Origin: Salinicoccus halitifaciens
GTDB lineage: Bacteria; Bacillota; Bacilli; Staphylococcales; Salinicoccaceae
Length of the DNA: 64,000 nt
NCBI RefSeq assembly: GCF_021026095.1
Contig: NZ_JAJNCU010000003.1
Location: 372,001-436,000 of the forward strand
Direction: 5' to 3'
The notes beneath the pieces were generated by a model that saw nothing but the letters and a program-made list of their open reading frames with translations, was not told the DNA's origin and made no database searches. How positions within the stretch are numbered: the first letter of the stretch is position 1; the number at the start of each line of letters is the position of its first letter. Position numbers and translations under genes: made by a program. Positions 44,143 to 52,129 of the stretch are shown here, one piece after another.

Positions 44143-44645
44143 CTTTTTGAATAATTGAAGAATTTAGAATCTTTATTACATTATACCGTTAAAAGTCAAG
44201 AAAAAGCACCCCATTTTCAGCAAATTTTTTCAAATAAAGACTTATTCTCACAAATACTGACTCTGTATTTAATGCGGCGGGGCATTTTGAGCGCTCTGGT
44301 TCGCAACCCTCTGGCGGTTCTGGGATCAACCTTGCGGATTGAGTCCATGATTTCGCAACTCTCTGTCGGTTTGGAGTTCAATGTTGCGGATTGAGGCCAT
44401 GATTTCGCAACTCTCTGGCGGTTTGGAGTTCAATGTTGCGGATTGAGGCCATGATTTCGCAACCCTCTGTCGGTTTGGAGTTCAATGTTGCGGATTGAGG
44501 CCATGATTTCGCAACCTCCTGTTGGTTTCGGGAGCAACGTTGCAGCCCGACCGGCCCACGGGTCTTTATTCCATATGAAAATGATTGACCCTCTGCTGCG
44601 GGTGGTATACATAAGATGAATACATCAACTCAAGAGGTGAAATAT
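44143..44645. other. 503-bp non-coding spacer with tandem repeats
   Basis: The first 150 bp are AT-rich with no evident gene; a 79-codon frame at 44155-44394 runs into the repeats and has no ribosome site. From about 44294 to 44547 the 52-bp repeats occupy the region. TTGACC at 44585 and TATACA at 44606 could be a promoter (15-nt spacer) of the gene at 44646. Confidence 0.5.
44294..44547. repeat. 52-bp tandem repeat, about 4.5 copies
   Basis: The anchor TCGCAAC recurs at 44301, 44353, 44405, 44457 and 44509, and TTGCGG at 44332, 44384, 44436 and 44488 (with TTGCAG at 44540), giving an exact 52-nt period. The middle copies are nearly identical and the outer ones diverged. Each unit holds a dyad, CGCAAC and GTTGCG, separated by about 26 nt, so each copy could form a hairpin. 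No spacer variation is present, so it is not a CRISPR. Confidence 0.85.
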
Positions 44646-45065
44646 ATGGAACAGGAAAAAGCGATAGAACGCATCACTGAAATATTGAATGACTCTAAAA
44701 TCGGCATATTATCGACCGCAAAGGACAATGTCCCGAATGCGCGTTACATGTGGTTCTACAATGACGGCATCACATTGTATGCCAAGACGAATGATGAATC
44801 ACCGAAATTCGAGGAGATAGAGGAGAACCCGCAGGGGTTCGTACTGCTCGGCTTCCATGATGAAAAGAATCATGCGTTCGTGGAATATTACGGGGAGATT
44901 GAGGTCATCAGGGACCAGGAGACGATCGACTGGCTGTGGGAGGATGACGACAAGACGTTCTTCGACAATCAGGAGAACCCTCATCTGGTGGCCCTGAAGA
45001 TCAATCCGAGCGCCATCAAAATCATGAATGATGATGAGTTCCAGGATGTACAGCTTTCTCTTTAA
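44646..45065 (+). CDS. Pyridoxamine 5'-phosphate oxidase-like flavin protein
   Basis: The 139-aa protein is a split-barrel flavin-binding protein like general stress protein 26: ILNDSKIGILSTAKDNVPNARYMWF at the N-terminus, then ITLYAKTNDESPKFEEIEENP and VEYYGEIEVI. Relatives bind FMN or FAD and are stress induced, with unclear reactions. The start at 44646 follows AAGAGGTG; the longer ORF from 44616 has no ribosome site. It lies next to the 52-bp repeats. Confidence 0.8.
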   Translation: MEQEKAIERITEILNDSKIGILSTAKDNVPNARYMWFYNDGITLYAKTNDESPKFEEIEENPQGFVLLGFHDEKNHAFVEYYGEIEVIRDQETIDWLWEDDDKTFFDNQENPHLVALKINPSAIKIMNDDEFQDVQLSL

Positions 45066-45077
45066 AGAAGATTTTTG

Positions 45078-45108
45078 AAGGCGGGGCCCTTCCCCGCTTT
45101 CTTTTTTG
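45078..45108 (+). terminator. Terminator of the flavin-protein gene
   Basis: GCGGGG-CCCTT-CCCCGC is followed by TTTCTTTTTT. Confidence 0.8.
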
Positions 45109-45197
45109 TATCCATAACCGGGCAGGTTTTAAATTAACCGGCAGATTTTCGGGTAAAGGGAACTATAAACATCTTTTAGAGATAAGGAGAGATTTAG

Positions 45198-45689
45198 ATG
45201 CTTGCTTTTGTCTGGGCTGAAGATGAGAATAAACTGATCGGTAAAGGTGACGAACTGCCTTGGAGACTTCCGGCGGACGTGGCCTTCTTCAAGAAGGTGA
45301 CGATGCAGGGAGATATCGTGACGGGCAGGAAGACGTATGAGACGATCCCGAGACGGCCTTTGCCGGGACGTGAGAACATCGTGCTCACGACCCAGAAAGA
45401 TTACGAGGCGCCGGGGGCGACAGTTGTCCACTCCAAAGAAGAGATACTGGAGCTGGAAAAGAAGAATGATAAGGGTCTGTATATCATCGGCGGCGAGTCT
45501 TTATTCAGAATGTTCGAGGACGAAGTGGATGAGCTTTACAGGACCGTGATCCACGATACTTTCGAAGGTGACACGTACTTCCCGAAGGACTTTAATTACG
45601 AGCCTTTTGAACTGGTCGAATCCGAAGAAGGCCCGGTGGACGAGAAGAACCGTTATCCGCACACGTACGAACTGTGGAAAAGGAAGTAA
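45198..45689 (+). CDS. folA: Dihydrofolate reductase
   Basis: The 163-aa enzyme reduces dihydrofolate with NADPH. Visible family marks are IGKGDELPWRLPADVAFFKK with the catalytic acid Asp27, the NADPH-binding TGRKTYETIPRRPLPGR and YIIGGESLF. AGGAGAG precedes the ATG. In many Bacillota folA follows thyA; here thymidylate synthase is not adjacent and the gene is a single unit with its own terminator. The Phe in the GGESLF segment is the wild-type-like residue rather than the Tyr seen in some trimethoprim-resistant enzymes; this is read by eye only. Confidence 0.93.
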   Translation: MLAFVWAEDENKLIGKGDELPWRLPADVAFFKKVTMQGDIVTGRKTYETIPRRPLPGRENIVLTTQKDYEAPGATVVHSKEEILELEKKNDKGLYIIGGESLFRMFEDEVDELYRTVIHDTFEGDTYFPKDFNYEPFELVESEEGPVDEKNRYPHTYELWKRK

Positions 45690-45692
45690 ACG

Positions 45693-45728
45693 AAAATCCG
45701 CACACCGTTTTTGGTGTGCGGATTTTTT
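45693..45728. terminator. Bidirectional terminator between folA and the MarR gene
   Basis: AAAATCCGCACACC and GGTGTGCGGATTTT form a perfect stem with a 6-nt loop. Confidence 0.9.
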
Positions 45729-45746
45729 GGATGGTGCCGGGTCGTA

Positions 45747-46205
45747 TCACTGCCGGCTTTTCGTGATCATATCTTCAAGGGAAGTCTCGAGCATCTCTAA
45801 GACCTGCTTGACGGCTTTGTAATCTTCAATATTCACATCGTCGGCAACGCAGTCGGCGATTGCTTCCGATATCGCATGGCGCTCCTTCTCCGCCATTTCC
45901 GTAAGATGGACAGCCAGCTGCCTCCTGTCGGATGCGAGCCTCTCCCGCCTCACCCAGCCGGTGTCTTCAAGGCGTCTGAGCAGGGGTGTGAGCGTATTGC
46001 TGCCCAGACTCAGCTTCTCGCCGATCGAGTGCAGTGTCTGGGGTTCTTCACTCTCCCAAAGTATGGACAGCACGAGGTACTGGGTGAATGTGAGGTTATA
46101 TTTGGACAGCGCACTTTCATAAAATTTAGCAAACAGGCGGCTGAGATTATATGCCGAAAAGCAGAGCTGGTCTGCAATTTTAATACTTTCAGCTGGTATC
46201 ATCAT
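45747..46205 (-). CDS. MarR-family one-cysteine redox regulator (MgrA/SarZ/OhrR type)
   Basis: The 152-aa protein begins ADQLCFSAYNLSRLFAKFYE, where Cys15 and the surrounding residues match the peroxide-sensing cysteine of staphylococcal MgrA/SarZ and of OhrR. The winged helix follows (YLVLSILWESEEPQTLHSIGEKLSLGSNTLTPLLRRLEDTGWVRRE). Oxidation of the cysteine is known to release such regulators from DNA. GGAGGATT precedes the first ATG. It is divergent from the carotenoid operon, with a palindrome downstream of that operon's promoter, which suggests redox control of the antioxidant pigment; that is inference. Confidence 0.88.
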   Translation of the reverse strand: MMIPAESIKIADQLCFSAYNLSRLFAKFYESALSKYNLTFTQYLVLSILWESEEPQTLHSIGEKLSLGSNTLTPLLRRLEDTGWVRRERLASDRRQLAVHLTEMAEKERHAISEAIADCVADDVNIEDYKAVKQVLEMLETSLEDMITKSRQ

Positions 46206-46233
46206 TAAATCCTCCTAATTCAGTCTTGTACGA

Positions 46234-46261
46234 TTGACTTTGGGGTAAAGGTCTTTATAAT
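46234..46261 (+). promoter_or_regulatory. Sigma-A promoter of the carotenoid operon
   Basis: TTGACT (46234-46239), 16 nt and TATAAT (46256-46261) point toward fni, leaving a leader of about 120 nt. Confidence 0.75.
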
Positions 46262-46285
46262 TAAAAGCAATAAAGTCTGTTGGAA

Positions 46286-46305
46286 ATATAAGGTATATCT
46301 TATAT
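46286..46305. promoter_or_regulatory. Palindrome in the fni-crt leader, possible MarR operator
   Basis: ATATAAG-N6-CTTATAT has perfect 7-nt arms and lies 25-45 nt after the -10 box, between the MarR gene and fni. Size and AT content suit a MarR dimer. Confidence 0.6.
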
Positions 46306-46390
46306 ACATCTATTTTAATTCATTAGCCGGCTCACTACTAGTTTATGGTACCGGCATGACCGATAAATTTTTGCAGTGGAGGCGTCCCTT

Positions 46391-47455
46391 ATGAATAAAG
46401 AAATCCATCAGCGCAGTCAAAGGAAAAATGAACATGTGAAACATGCGATGCATCAGGAATCCACCGAGGTTGTATCGGATTTCGATTTGATCACCCTGCT
46501 GCATCACTCCCTCCCCGGCCTGAACGTGGATGAGGTCGATCTTTCCACCACGATGGCAGGCTTCGATGTTCCGGTTCCCCTGTATATCAATGCAATGACG
46601 GGAGGCAGCGAGTGGACAAAGTCGATCAACGAAAAACTCGCTTCCGTCGCTGCAGCAGCAGATATTCCGATGGCAGTGGGCTCCATGCATGCGGCAATCA
46701 GACACGCAGAACTCGCCGGGACTTACCGGGTGGTCAGGGAAGCGAATCCCGACGGGCTCCTCTTCGCAAATGTCGGTGCGGATGTTTCCCTGGAAGGTGC
46801 GCAGCAGGCGGTTGAAATAATCCGGGCCGATGCACTGCAGATCCATCTCAACGCCCCCCAGGAACTGATCATGCCCGAAGGGGACAGGGATTTCAAAAGC
46901 TGGCGGCAGAATATTGAACGCATCCTCAAACACGTGGATGTGCCGGTCATCGTCAAAGAAGTCGGCTTCGGGATGAGCCGGGCAAGTCTTCAGACGCTGA
47001 AGGACCTCGGCGTCAGGCATGTCGATATCAGCGGCAAAGGCGGCACGAACTTTGCAAGGATAGAGAATGCGCGGAGGAAAAGCCAGGATATGGCATATCT
47101 CGGTGACTGGGGGATTTCCACGGTACGTGCCCTCCTTGAATCCCAGAGTCTGCAGTCCGACATGTCAGTGATGGCAAGCGGCGGCATCCTCACACCACTG
47201 GACGCAATGAAGTGCCTCGCACTTGGTGCCCGGTCCGTGGGCATGTCACGGACACTTTTGAAATCTGTGGAAGAGGAAGGGATCGAGGCAACAATTGAAC
47301 ATGTAAAGGATTTCCATGATCAGATGAAAAGGATTGCTGTGATGATCAATGCACGGACGGTTGGGGACGTGAGGAAAAGTCCCATTGTACTCGACCCGGA
47401 ACTGTTGTCATGGATGACGCAGCGGCAGCTTGTTTTGAATGAGAGGGAGATTTGA
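46391..47455 (+). CDS. fni: Type 2 isopentenyl-diphosphate isomerase
   Basis: The 354-aa FMN enzyme interconverts IPP and DMAPP, feeding isoprenoid synthesis. Family marks: QRKNEHVKHA at the start, YINAMTGGSEWTKSIN, IHLNAPQEL, VIVKEVGFGMS, DISGKGGTNFARIEN and the C-terminal SGGILTPLDAMKCLALGARSVGMSR. GGAGG precedes the ATG at 46391. It is the first gene of the carotenoid operon; its TGA shares one base with the ATG of crtN. Having the isomerase in the operon ties precursor supply to pigment production. Confidence 0.93.
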   Translation: MNKEIHQRSQRKNEHVKHAMHQESTEVVSDFDLITLLHHSLPGLNVDEVDLSTTMAGFDVPVPLYINAMTGGSEWTKSINEKLASVAAAADIPMAVGSMHAAIRHAELAGTYRVVREANPDGLLFANVGADVSLEGAQQAVEIIRADALQIHLNAPQELIMPEGDRDFKSWRQNIERILKHVDVPVIVKEVGFGMSRASLQTLKDLGVRHVDISGKGGTNFARIENARRKSQDMAYLGDWGISTVRALLESQSLQSDMSVMASGGILTPLDAMKCLALGARSVGMSRTLLKSVEEEGIEATIEHVKDFHDQMKRIAVMINARTVGDVRKSPIVLDPELLSWMTQRQLVLNEREI

Positions 47456-48951
47456 TGAAAAAGACAGTCACAGTGATTGGTGCCGGTGTCGCGGGACTCG
47501 CAAGCGCGATCCGTCTGCAGAACAAAGGATATGATGTCACGATCCTGGAAAAAGATAAACTGCCCGGCGGCAAGATGAACAGGATTGAAATGGACGGCTA
47601 CAAGTTCGATCTCGGTCCGACGATCGTCATGATGCCTGAACTTTACAGGGAAGTCTTTGAAGAGGCGGGAAGGGATCCGGACGACTACATACCGATGGAG
47701 CGCCTCGATCCGATGTACAGCAGCTATTTTGATGAAGGCAAAGTGCATTATGAAGTCTCCAATGACCTCGTCAAAAACATCGAGATGTTCGAGTCGATCA
47801 GCAGTGAGGATGCGGAAGGCTTCCTGAAGTATATCAGTGATTTATACCACCGCTTCAATATTGCCAAAGACCACTTCCTTCAGCGGCCTTTCAGGGAGTC
47901 GAAGGATTTCTACAATCCATCCGTCATCAGGCAGGGATTGAAGCTCAAGACGCTGAATAATGCTGAAGATCTGCTTAAAAAATATATAAAAGATAAGCGG
48001 ATGCGCCAGATGATCAGCTTCCAGACACTCTACATCGGCATCTCCCCCGCGAAAGGGCCTTCGCTGTACACGATCATCCCGATGATCGAGTTCCTGTACG
48101 GCATCTGGTTCATCAAAGGCGGGATGCACACCATGGCTTCAGGGATGGAGCGGCTGTTCCTCGAGCTCGGCGGCAAAATCGAATACGGGACGGAGGTCGA
48201 GCAGATCGTCATAGAGGATGGCAAAGCCACAGGCGTCCTCCTCGAGGACGGTGTGAGGCCTTCAGACCTTGTGATGTGCAACGCAGACTTCCCATATGCG
48301 ATGAAGAACCTGGTCAAGGAACCGGACTACAAAGGCAAGTACACGAATAAAAAAATTGATGCAATGGATTATTCGTGTTCGTGTTTTGTGTTGTACCTCG
48401 GTATGGATAAGAAATATCCGGAACTCGACAACCTCCATAATTTCGTTTTCTCCGAAGACCTGGATACGAACATAGAACAGATCTTCAATGGCGAGATCAT
48501 CGAAGACCCGTCCCTGTACATGTATATGGCTTCCAAAAAGGATCCGTCGATGGCGCCTGAAGGGAAAGACGGCATCTATGTGCTCATGCCGATTTCGGAT
48601 TTGAAGACGATGAAATATGAATGGACGGATGAAGTCGCAGCGATGTACCGGAAGAAGATGATCGATAAGCTGAAGCATCTGCCGGGACTTGCCAATATTG
48701 AAGAAGAGATCGTCACCGAGACGATGACGACACCGCTTGATTTTGAGAGACGGTTCAATGCATACAACGGGGCGACCTTCGGGCTCAGGCCGACGCTGAC
48801 CCAAAGTGTGCATCTGAGGCCTCAGAGCAAGGCGACACACTGCGATAACCTCTACTTCACAGGCAGCAGCACCCATCCGGGCGCCGGGGTGCCGATCGTA
48901 TTACTGTCCTCGAAGATCGCAGTCGGCGAATTGTTGAAAGACGAAAGCTGA
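47455..48951 (+). CDS. crtN: Diapophytoene (dehydrosqualene) desaturase
   Basis: The 498-aa FAD enzyme shows the CrtN/CrtI family ends: VIGAGVAGLASAIRLQNKGYDVTILEK with the Rossmann glycines at the N-terminus and NLYFTGSSTHPGAGVPIVLLSSK at the C-terminus. It introduces double bonds into the C30 chain made by CrtM, giving yellow diaponeurosporene or more unsaturated products. The start shares one nucleotide with the fni stop, so translation is coupled. It is the first of two desaturase-like genes in the operon. Confidence 0.9.
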   Translation: MKKTVTVIGAGVAGLASAIRLQNKGYDVTILEKDKLPGGKMNRIEMDGYKFDLGPTIVMMPELYREVFEEAGRDPDDYIPMERLDPMYSSYFDEGKVHYEVSNDLVKNIEMFESISSEDAEGFLKYISDLYHRFNIAKDHFLQRPFRESKDFYNPSVIRQGLKLKTLNNAEDLLKKYIKDKRMRQMISFQTLYIGISPAKGPSLYTIIPMIEFLYGIWFIKGGMHTMASGMERLFLELGGKIEYGTEVEQIVIEDGKATGVLLEDGVRPSDLVMCNADFPYAMKNLVKEPDYKGKYTNKKIDAMDYSCSCFVLYLGMDKKYPELDNLHNFVFSEDLDTNIEQIFNGEIIEDPSLYMYMASKKDPSMAPEGKDGIYVLMPISDLKTMKYEWTDEVAAMYRKKMIDKLKHLPGLANIEEEIVTETMTTPLDFERRFNAYNGATFGLRPTLTQSVHLRPQSKATHCDNLYFTGSSTHPGAGVPIVLLSSKIAVGELLKDES

Positions 48952-48968
48952 ACATAGGAGCTGAAAAT

Positions 48969-49850
48969 ATGAATAATCCAGAACTCACACTAATCAATGA
49001 TTACAGGTTTTGTCAGTCTGTCATAAAAAAGTACTCCAAGAGCTTTTACTATGCTTTTTCAACATTGCCTGATGATGATGCGAGGGCGGTCTATGCAGTC
49101 TATGCCTTCTGCCGTATGGCGGATGATGCAATCGATGAAGCCGACAGTGAAGAAGAAGCAATCGCCAATCTTGAGGCCCTGAGGAGCGAACTCAACGGAT
49201 TCTGCATCGGCGATGTACCCGATGCCCCGATGTGGCGGGCGCTGGATGATGTCAGGAACCGGTATGACCTGGACCTTGAGATGTTGTATGCCCAGATTGC
49301 AGGCCAGGCATCGGATGTCCATTTCAGGCAGCCTGAGGAGCTGGAAGATCTGTTTGAATACAGCCGGAAAGTGGCCGGCTCCGTCGGGAGGCTGCTCCTG
49401 CCCATCCTTTCAGATGATACTTCACAGGAGAGGCAGCTGAACGCCGAAAATCTCGGGGTGGCCATGCAGCTCACCAATATCTTAAGGGACGTCGGTGAAG
49501 ATATCGATATACACAAAAGGGTCTATATTCCGAAGTCGGTGCTTGATCAATACGGATATTCACACGAAGCGCTGAAAAACAGGGAACTGAATGCCGCCTT
49601 CATCAGAGTCTGGGAGCATCTGGCTGATGAGGCCGAAGCACTTTATGACGGTTTCCGGGATGAGATCATCCATTATAAAAAAGAGGCGCGCGTCCCTCTC
49701 CTGCTTTCACTGTCCGTATACCGTGAAATTCTGACAGAAGTGAGGAACAATGGTCATGACTGCTTCAAAAGGCGCAACTTCGTGTCCATGAAGCGCAAAA
49801 TGGAAATAAAAAATCAGGTGAACGAGAATTTGAAAAGTCTTGAACGTTGA
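48969..49850 (+). CDS. crtM: Dehydrosqualene (diapophytoene) synthase
   Basis: The 293-aa trans-prenyl transferase condenses two farnesyl diphosphates. Both Asp-rich motifs are intact: DDAIDE (Asp52 to Asp56) and NILRDVGEDI (about residue 170). Further marks are SFYYAFSTLP and RVYIPKSVLDQYG. Length and motif spacing match CrtM of staphylococci better than bacterial phytoene synthases, but C30 or C40 specificity cannot be proved by eye. AGGAGCTG precedes the ATG, 17 nt after crtN. Confidence 0.92.
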   Translation: MNNPELTLINDYRFCQSVIKKYSKSFYYAFSTLPDDDARAVYAVYAFCRMADDAIDEADSEEEAIANLEALRSELNGFCIGDVPDAPMWRALDDVRNRYDLDLEMLYAQIAGQASDVHFRQPEELEDLFEYSRKVAGSVGRLLLPILSDDTSQERQLNAENLGVAMQLTNILRDVGEDIDIHKRVYIPKSVLDQYGYSHEALKNRELNAAFIRVWEHLADEAEALYDGFRDEIIHYKKEARVPLLLSLSVYREILTEVRNNGHDCFKRRNFVSMKRKMEIKNQVNENLKSLER

Positions 49851-49863
49851 TGGGAGGAAGACT

Positions 49864-51354
49864 ATGTCCCCTGTAAAGAAAGTCATTGTCATCGGAGGCG
49901 GTCTGGGCGGCCTGTCATCGGCGGTCACGCTCAGGCAGCATGGTTTTGATGTCACGCTGTATGAAAAGAACGGGCATCTCGGCGGCAAACTGAACCGGCA
50001 TGAACAGGACGGGTTCGGCTTCGACCTCGGCCCTTCCCTCCTCACGATGCCGTACATATTTGAGCGGTTGTTCGAAAGAAGCGGCAGGAAGATGGCGGAT
50101 TATGTGGAGATTGAGGAACTTCGCCACCAGTGGAAATCATTTTTCACGGACGGCGAAATCATCAATCTGTACAGCGATCTGGACAAAATGAAGCGGGAAA
50201 ATCCGTCCCTTACCAAAAAAGATATGAAAGAATATGAAAAATTCCTGAAGTACGCCCGGGGAATCGACCGCGTGACCGTCCCGGGCTATTTCGAAAAAGG
50301 TCTGGACGATATAAAGTCCGTCATCAAATTCCACGGGCCCCTCTCTGCGCTCAGGGGCTTCGATTATTTTTCCACGATGCAGCAGGGCATCGACAAACGC
50401 ATCAAAAATCCACATATGCGGGATATGCTCGGTTATTTCATCAAATATGTCGGATCGAGCGCCTACAACGCCCCGGCTGTGTTGAACATGATGGCACATA
50501 TGCAGCATGAACAGGGTGTGTGGTACGTAAAAGGCGGCCTGCACCACCTTGCCGAGGGCATTGCACGGCTGGCTGAAGAGATTGGGGTCGAGATTTGTAC
50601 GAACCAAGCGGTCAAAACGGCAATCACAAAGCATGGTGCAATTGAGAAACTCATATTTGAAGACGGTTCGGAAGCGTCAGCGGATTATTATGTATCCAAC
50701 ATGGAAGTCCTCCCGTTCTACAGGCATGTGCTTGATGTCCAGCCCAAAAATATGAAGCAGCTTGAAAACAGATTCGAGCCGGCAAGTTCGGGGCTTGTCC
50801 TCCATCTCGGGGTGGACAGGGAATATCCACAGCTCAGTCATCATAACTTCTTCTTCTCCACCAATTCAAGAAGGAATTATAAGGAAGTGTTCGATGACAA
50901 AGTGCTGCCGCAGGACCCGACGATCTACCTTGTGAACAGTAATAAGACAGACCCTTCCCAGGCAAGGCCGGGGCATGAAAACTTGAAGATCCTGCCGCAT
51001 ATTCCGCCGATTCAGGAAAAAGAGTATACGAAGGAAGACTACCTCAAATTCCGCGAACGGGTGCTGGTCAAGCTTGAGAACATGGGCCTCACTGATTTGA
51101 GGCAGTCGATCGTGACTGAATATATGCTGACACCCCACGACATCCAAAACCTTTATCATTCCGATCACGGGGCGATATACGGCACTTTATCCGACAGACG
51201 GAAGAATAAAGGATTCAAGCATCCCAAAAAGTCGGGGCATATAGATAACCTCTATTTTGCAGGCGGCACGGTGAACCCGGGAGGCGGCATGCCGATGGTG
51301 ACGCTGAGCGGTCAGCAGGTCGGTGCCATGATTGCAGAAAGGGAAAACAGATAA
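49864..51354 (+). CDS. Second CrtN-like desaturase/oxidase (CrtP/CrtNb type)
   Basis: The 496-aa protein has an FAD fold VIVIGGGLGGLSSAVTLRQHGFDVTLYEK and C-terminal NLYFAGGTVNPGGGMPMVTLSGQQ. The GTVNPGGG-x-P segment differs from the GSSTHPGAG of CrtN and resembles the oxidase branch (CrtP/CrtNb), which oxidises the terminal methyl of diaponeurosporene. The start at 49864 is backed by GGGAGGA. It overlaps no neighbour but is 13 nt behind crtM. A terminator follows, so the operon is fni-crtN-crtM-crtNb; no crtO or aldehyde dehydrogenase is in the window. Confidence 0.85.
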   Translation: MSPVKKVIVIGGGLGGLSSAVTLRQHGFDVTLYEKNGHLGGKLNRHEQDGFGFDLGPSLLTMPYIFERLFERSGRKMADYVEIEELRHQWKSFFTDGEIINLYSDLDKMKRENPSLTKKDMKEYEKFLKYARGIDRVTVPGYFEKGLDDIKSVIKFHGPLSALRGFDYFSTMQQGIDKRIKNPHMRDMLGYFIKYVGSSAYNAPAVLNMMAHMQHEQGVWYVKGGLHHLAEGIARLAEEIGVEICTNQAVKTAITKHGAIEKLIFEDGSEASADYYVSNMEVLPFYRHVLDVQPKNMKQLENRFEPASSGLVLHLGVDREYPQLSHHNFFFSTNSRRNYKEVFDDKVLPQDPTIYLVNSNKTDPSQARPGHENLKILPHIPPIQEKEYTKEDYLKFRERVLVKLENMGLTDLRQSIVTEYMLTPHDIQNLYHSDHGAIYGTLSDRRKNKGFKHPKKSGHIDNLYFAGGTVNPGGGMPMVTLSGQQVGAMIAERENR

Positions 51355-51394
51355 AGAGACCCGAAGGACCGTCTGCGGTCCCCCGGGTCTTTAT
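51353..51394. terminator. Bidirectional terminator after the carotenoid operon
   Basis: AGACCCG-A-AGGACCG pairs with CGGTCC-C-CCGGGTCT around TCTG, flanked by A- and T-rich ends; it serves the operon and the convergent HD gene. Confidence 0.8.
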
Positions 51395-51398
51395 TTCA

Positions 51399-52037
51399 TC
51401 AGCTGTCCCATTTGGAATTGATGATGCACGAGCAGAAGTTCGGATTGGAATAATCCGGCTGGAAATGTTTGATGACATCCTCTTTCATATTGCCAAATGT
51501 CGTCTCCGGCTTGTGCTTGATGCCGTTGTAGAATGCTTCGATGATATCATTTTTGAAATTGTTCCTCGGGAACTTCTGGACGACGGCTTTCCTGATCTCC
51601 TCGGAGAACTGTTCGAAGTTGTCCCCCATCACGTCCATGCCGACGCCGTGGAAAAGGAGTGCGACTTCACTTTCCTTATGCTCCGCCACACCCGGTGTCG
51701 TGTGGAGGGCGATCGCATCCCATACAAGCTGCATCTGGCTTGGCGTGATGTTGTGGGTCTCGAGGAACTGCCTTGCAGCATTGGCGCCGTCCACCTCGAA
51801 ACGTAAATCATCGCTGCTGTACTGCTTCGTCAGGCCGAGGTCGTGGAAAAGTGCACTGATGTATAATAGTTCATGATCATACTTCACCTGATCCTGATCG
51901 CCTTTGACTGCGCCGAAAAGATAGACTCTGTTCGAATGGTTCCAAATCAGTTCGTTTCCGTGCTCGTGCACGAGATCCTGTGCTTCCGTCACAATTTTAC
52001 TGTCCGGGACTATGATTTTGTCCAATTCTGTTATCAT
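51399..52037 (-). CDS. HD-domain hydrolase
   Basis: The 212-aa protein has the HD metal ligands: His in WNHSNRVYLFG (about residue 34), the HD pair in ISALFHDLGLTK, a later His in AIALHTTPGVAEH and Asp in GVGMDVMGDN. The plan resembles cyanamide-hydratase/HD families that act on small molecules or nucleotides. The reaction is unknown. AAGGAGCTG precedes the ATG. It is divergent from a LysR regulator, which may control it. Confidence 0.8.
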   Translation of the reverse strand: MITELDKIIVPDSKIVTEAQDLVHEHGNELIWNHSNRVYLFGAVKGDQDQVKYDHELLYISALFHDLGLTKQYSSDDLRFEVDGANAARQFLETHNITPSQMQLVWDAIALHTTPGVAEHKESEVALLFHGVGMDVMGDNFEQFSEEIRKAVVQKFPRNNFKNDIIEAFYNGIKHKPETTFGNMKEDVIKHFQPDYSNPNFCSCIINSKWDS

Positions 52038-52092
52038 CTTTGTATCAGCTCCTTATATATTACATACTATAAACGTTATGGACAGTATTCAA

Positions 52093-52108
52093 ACTATAGT
52101 GCTATAGT
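52093..52108. promoter_or_regulatory. Palindrome between HD and LysR genes
   Basis: ACTATAG-TG-CTATAGT has perfect 7-nt arms, 22 nt before the LysR start. It contains the T-N11-A spacing usual for LysR sites. Confidence 0.5.
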
Positions 52109-52129
52109 CTGGGGGAATGGAGAAAGGAC

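Noticed and set aside
44155-44394. 79-codon open frame running into the 52-bp repeats
   Set aside because: No ribosome site, no similarity, and its second half consists of the tandem repeat.
44294-44547. CRISPR array
   Set aside because: The 52-nt units follow each other directly without variable spacers, and no cas genes are in the window.
46343-47020. 225-codon frame antisense to fni
   Set aside because: Cys/His-rich shadow translation of a clear enzyme gene; no support for expression.
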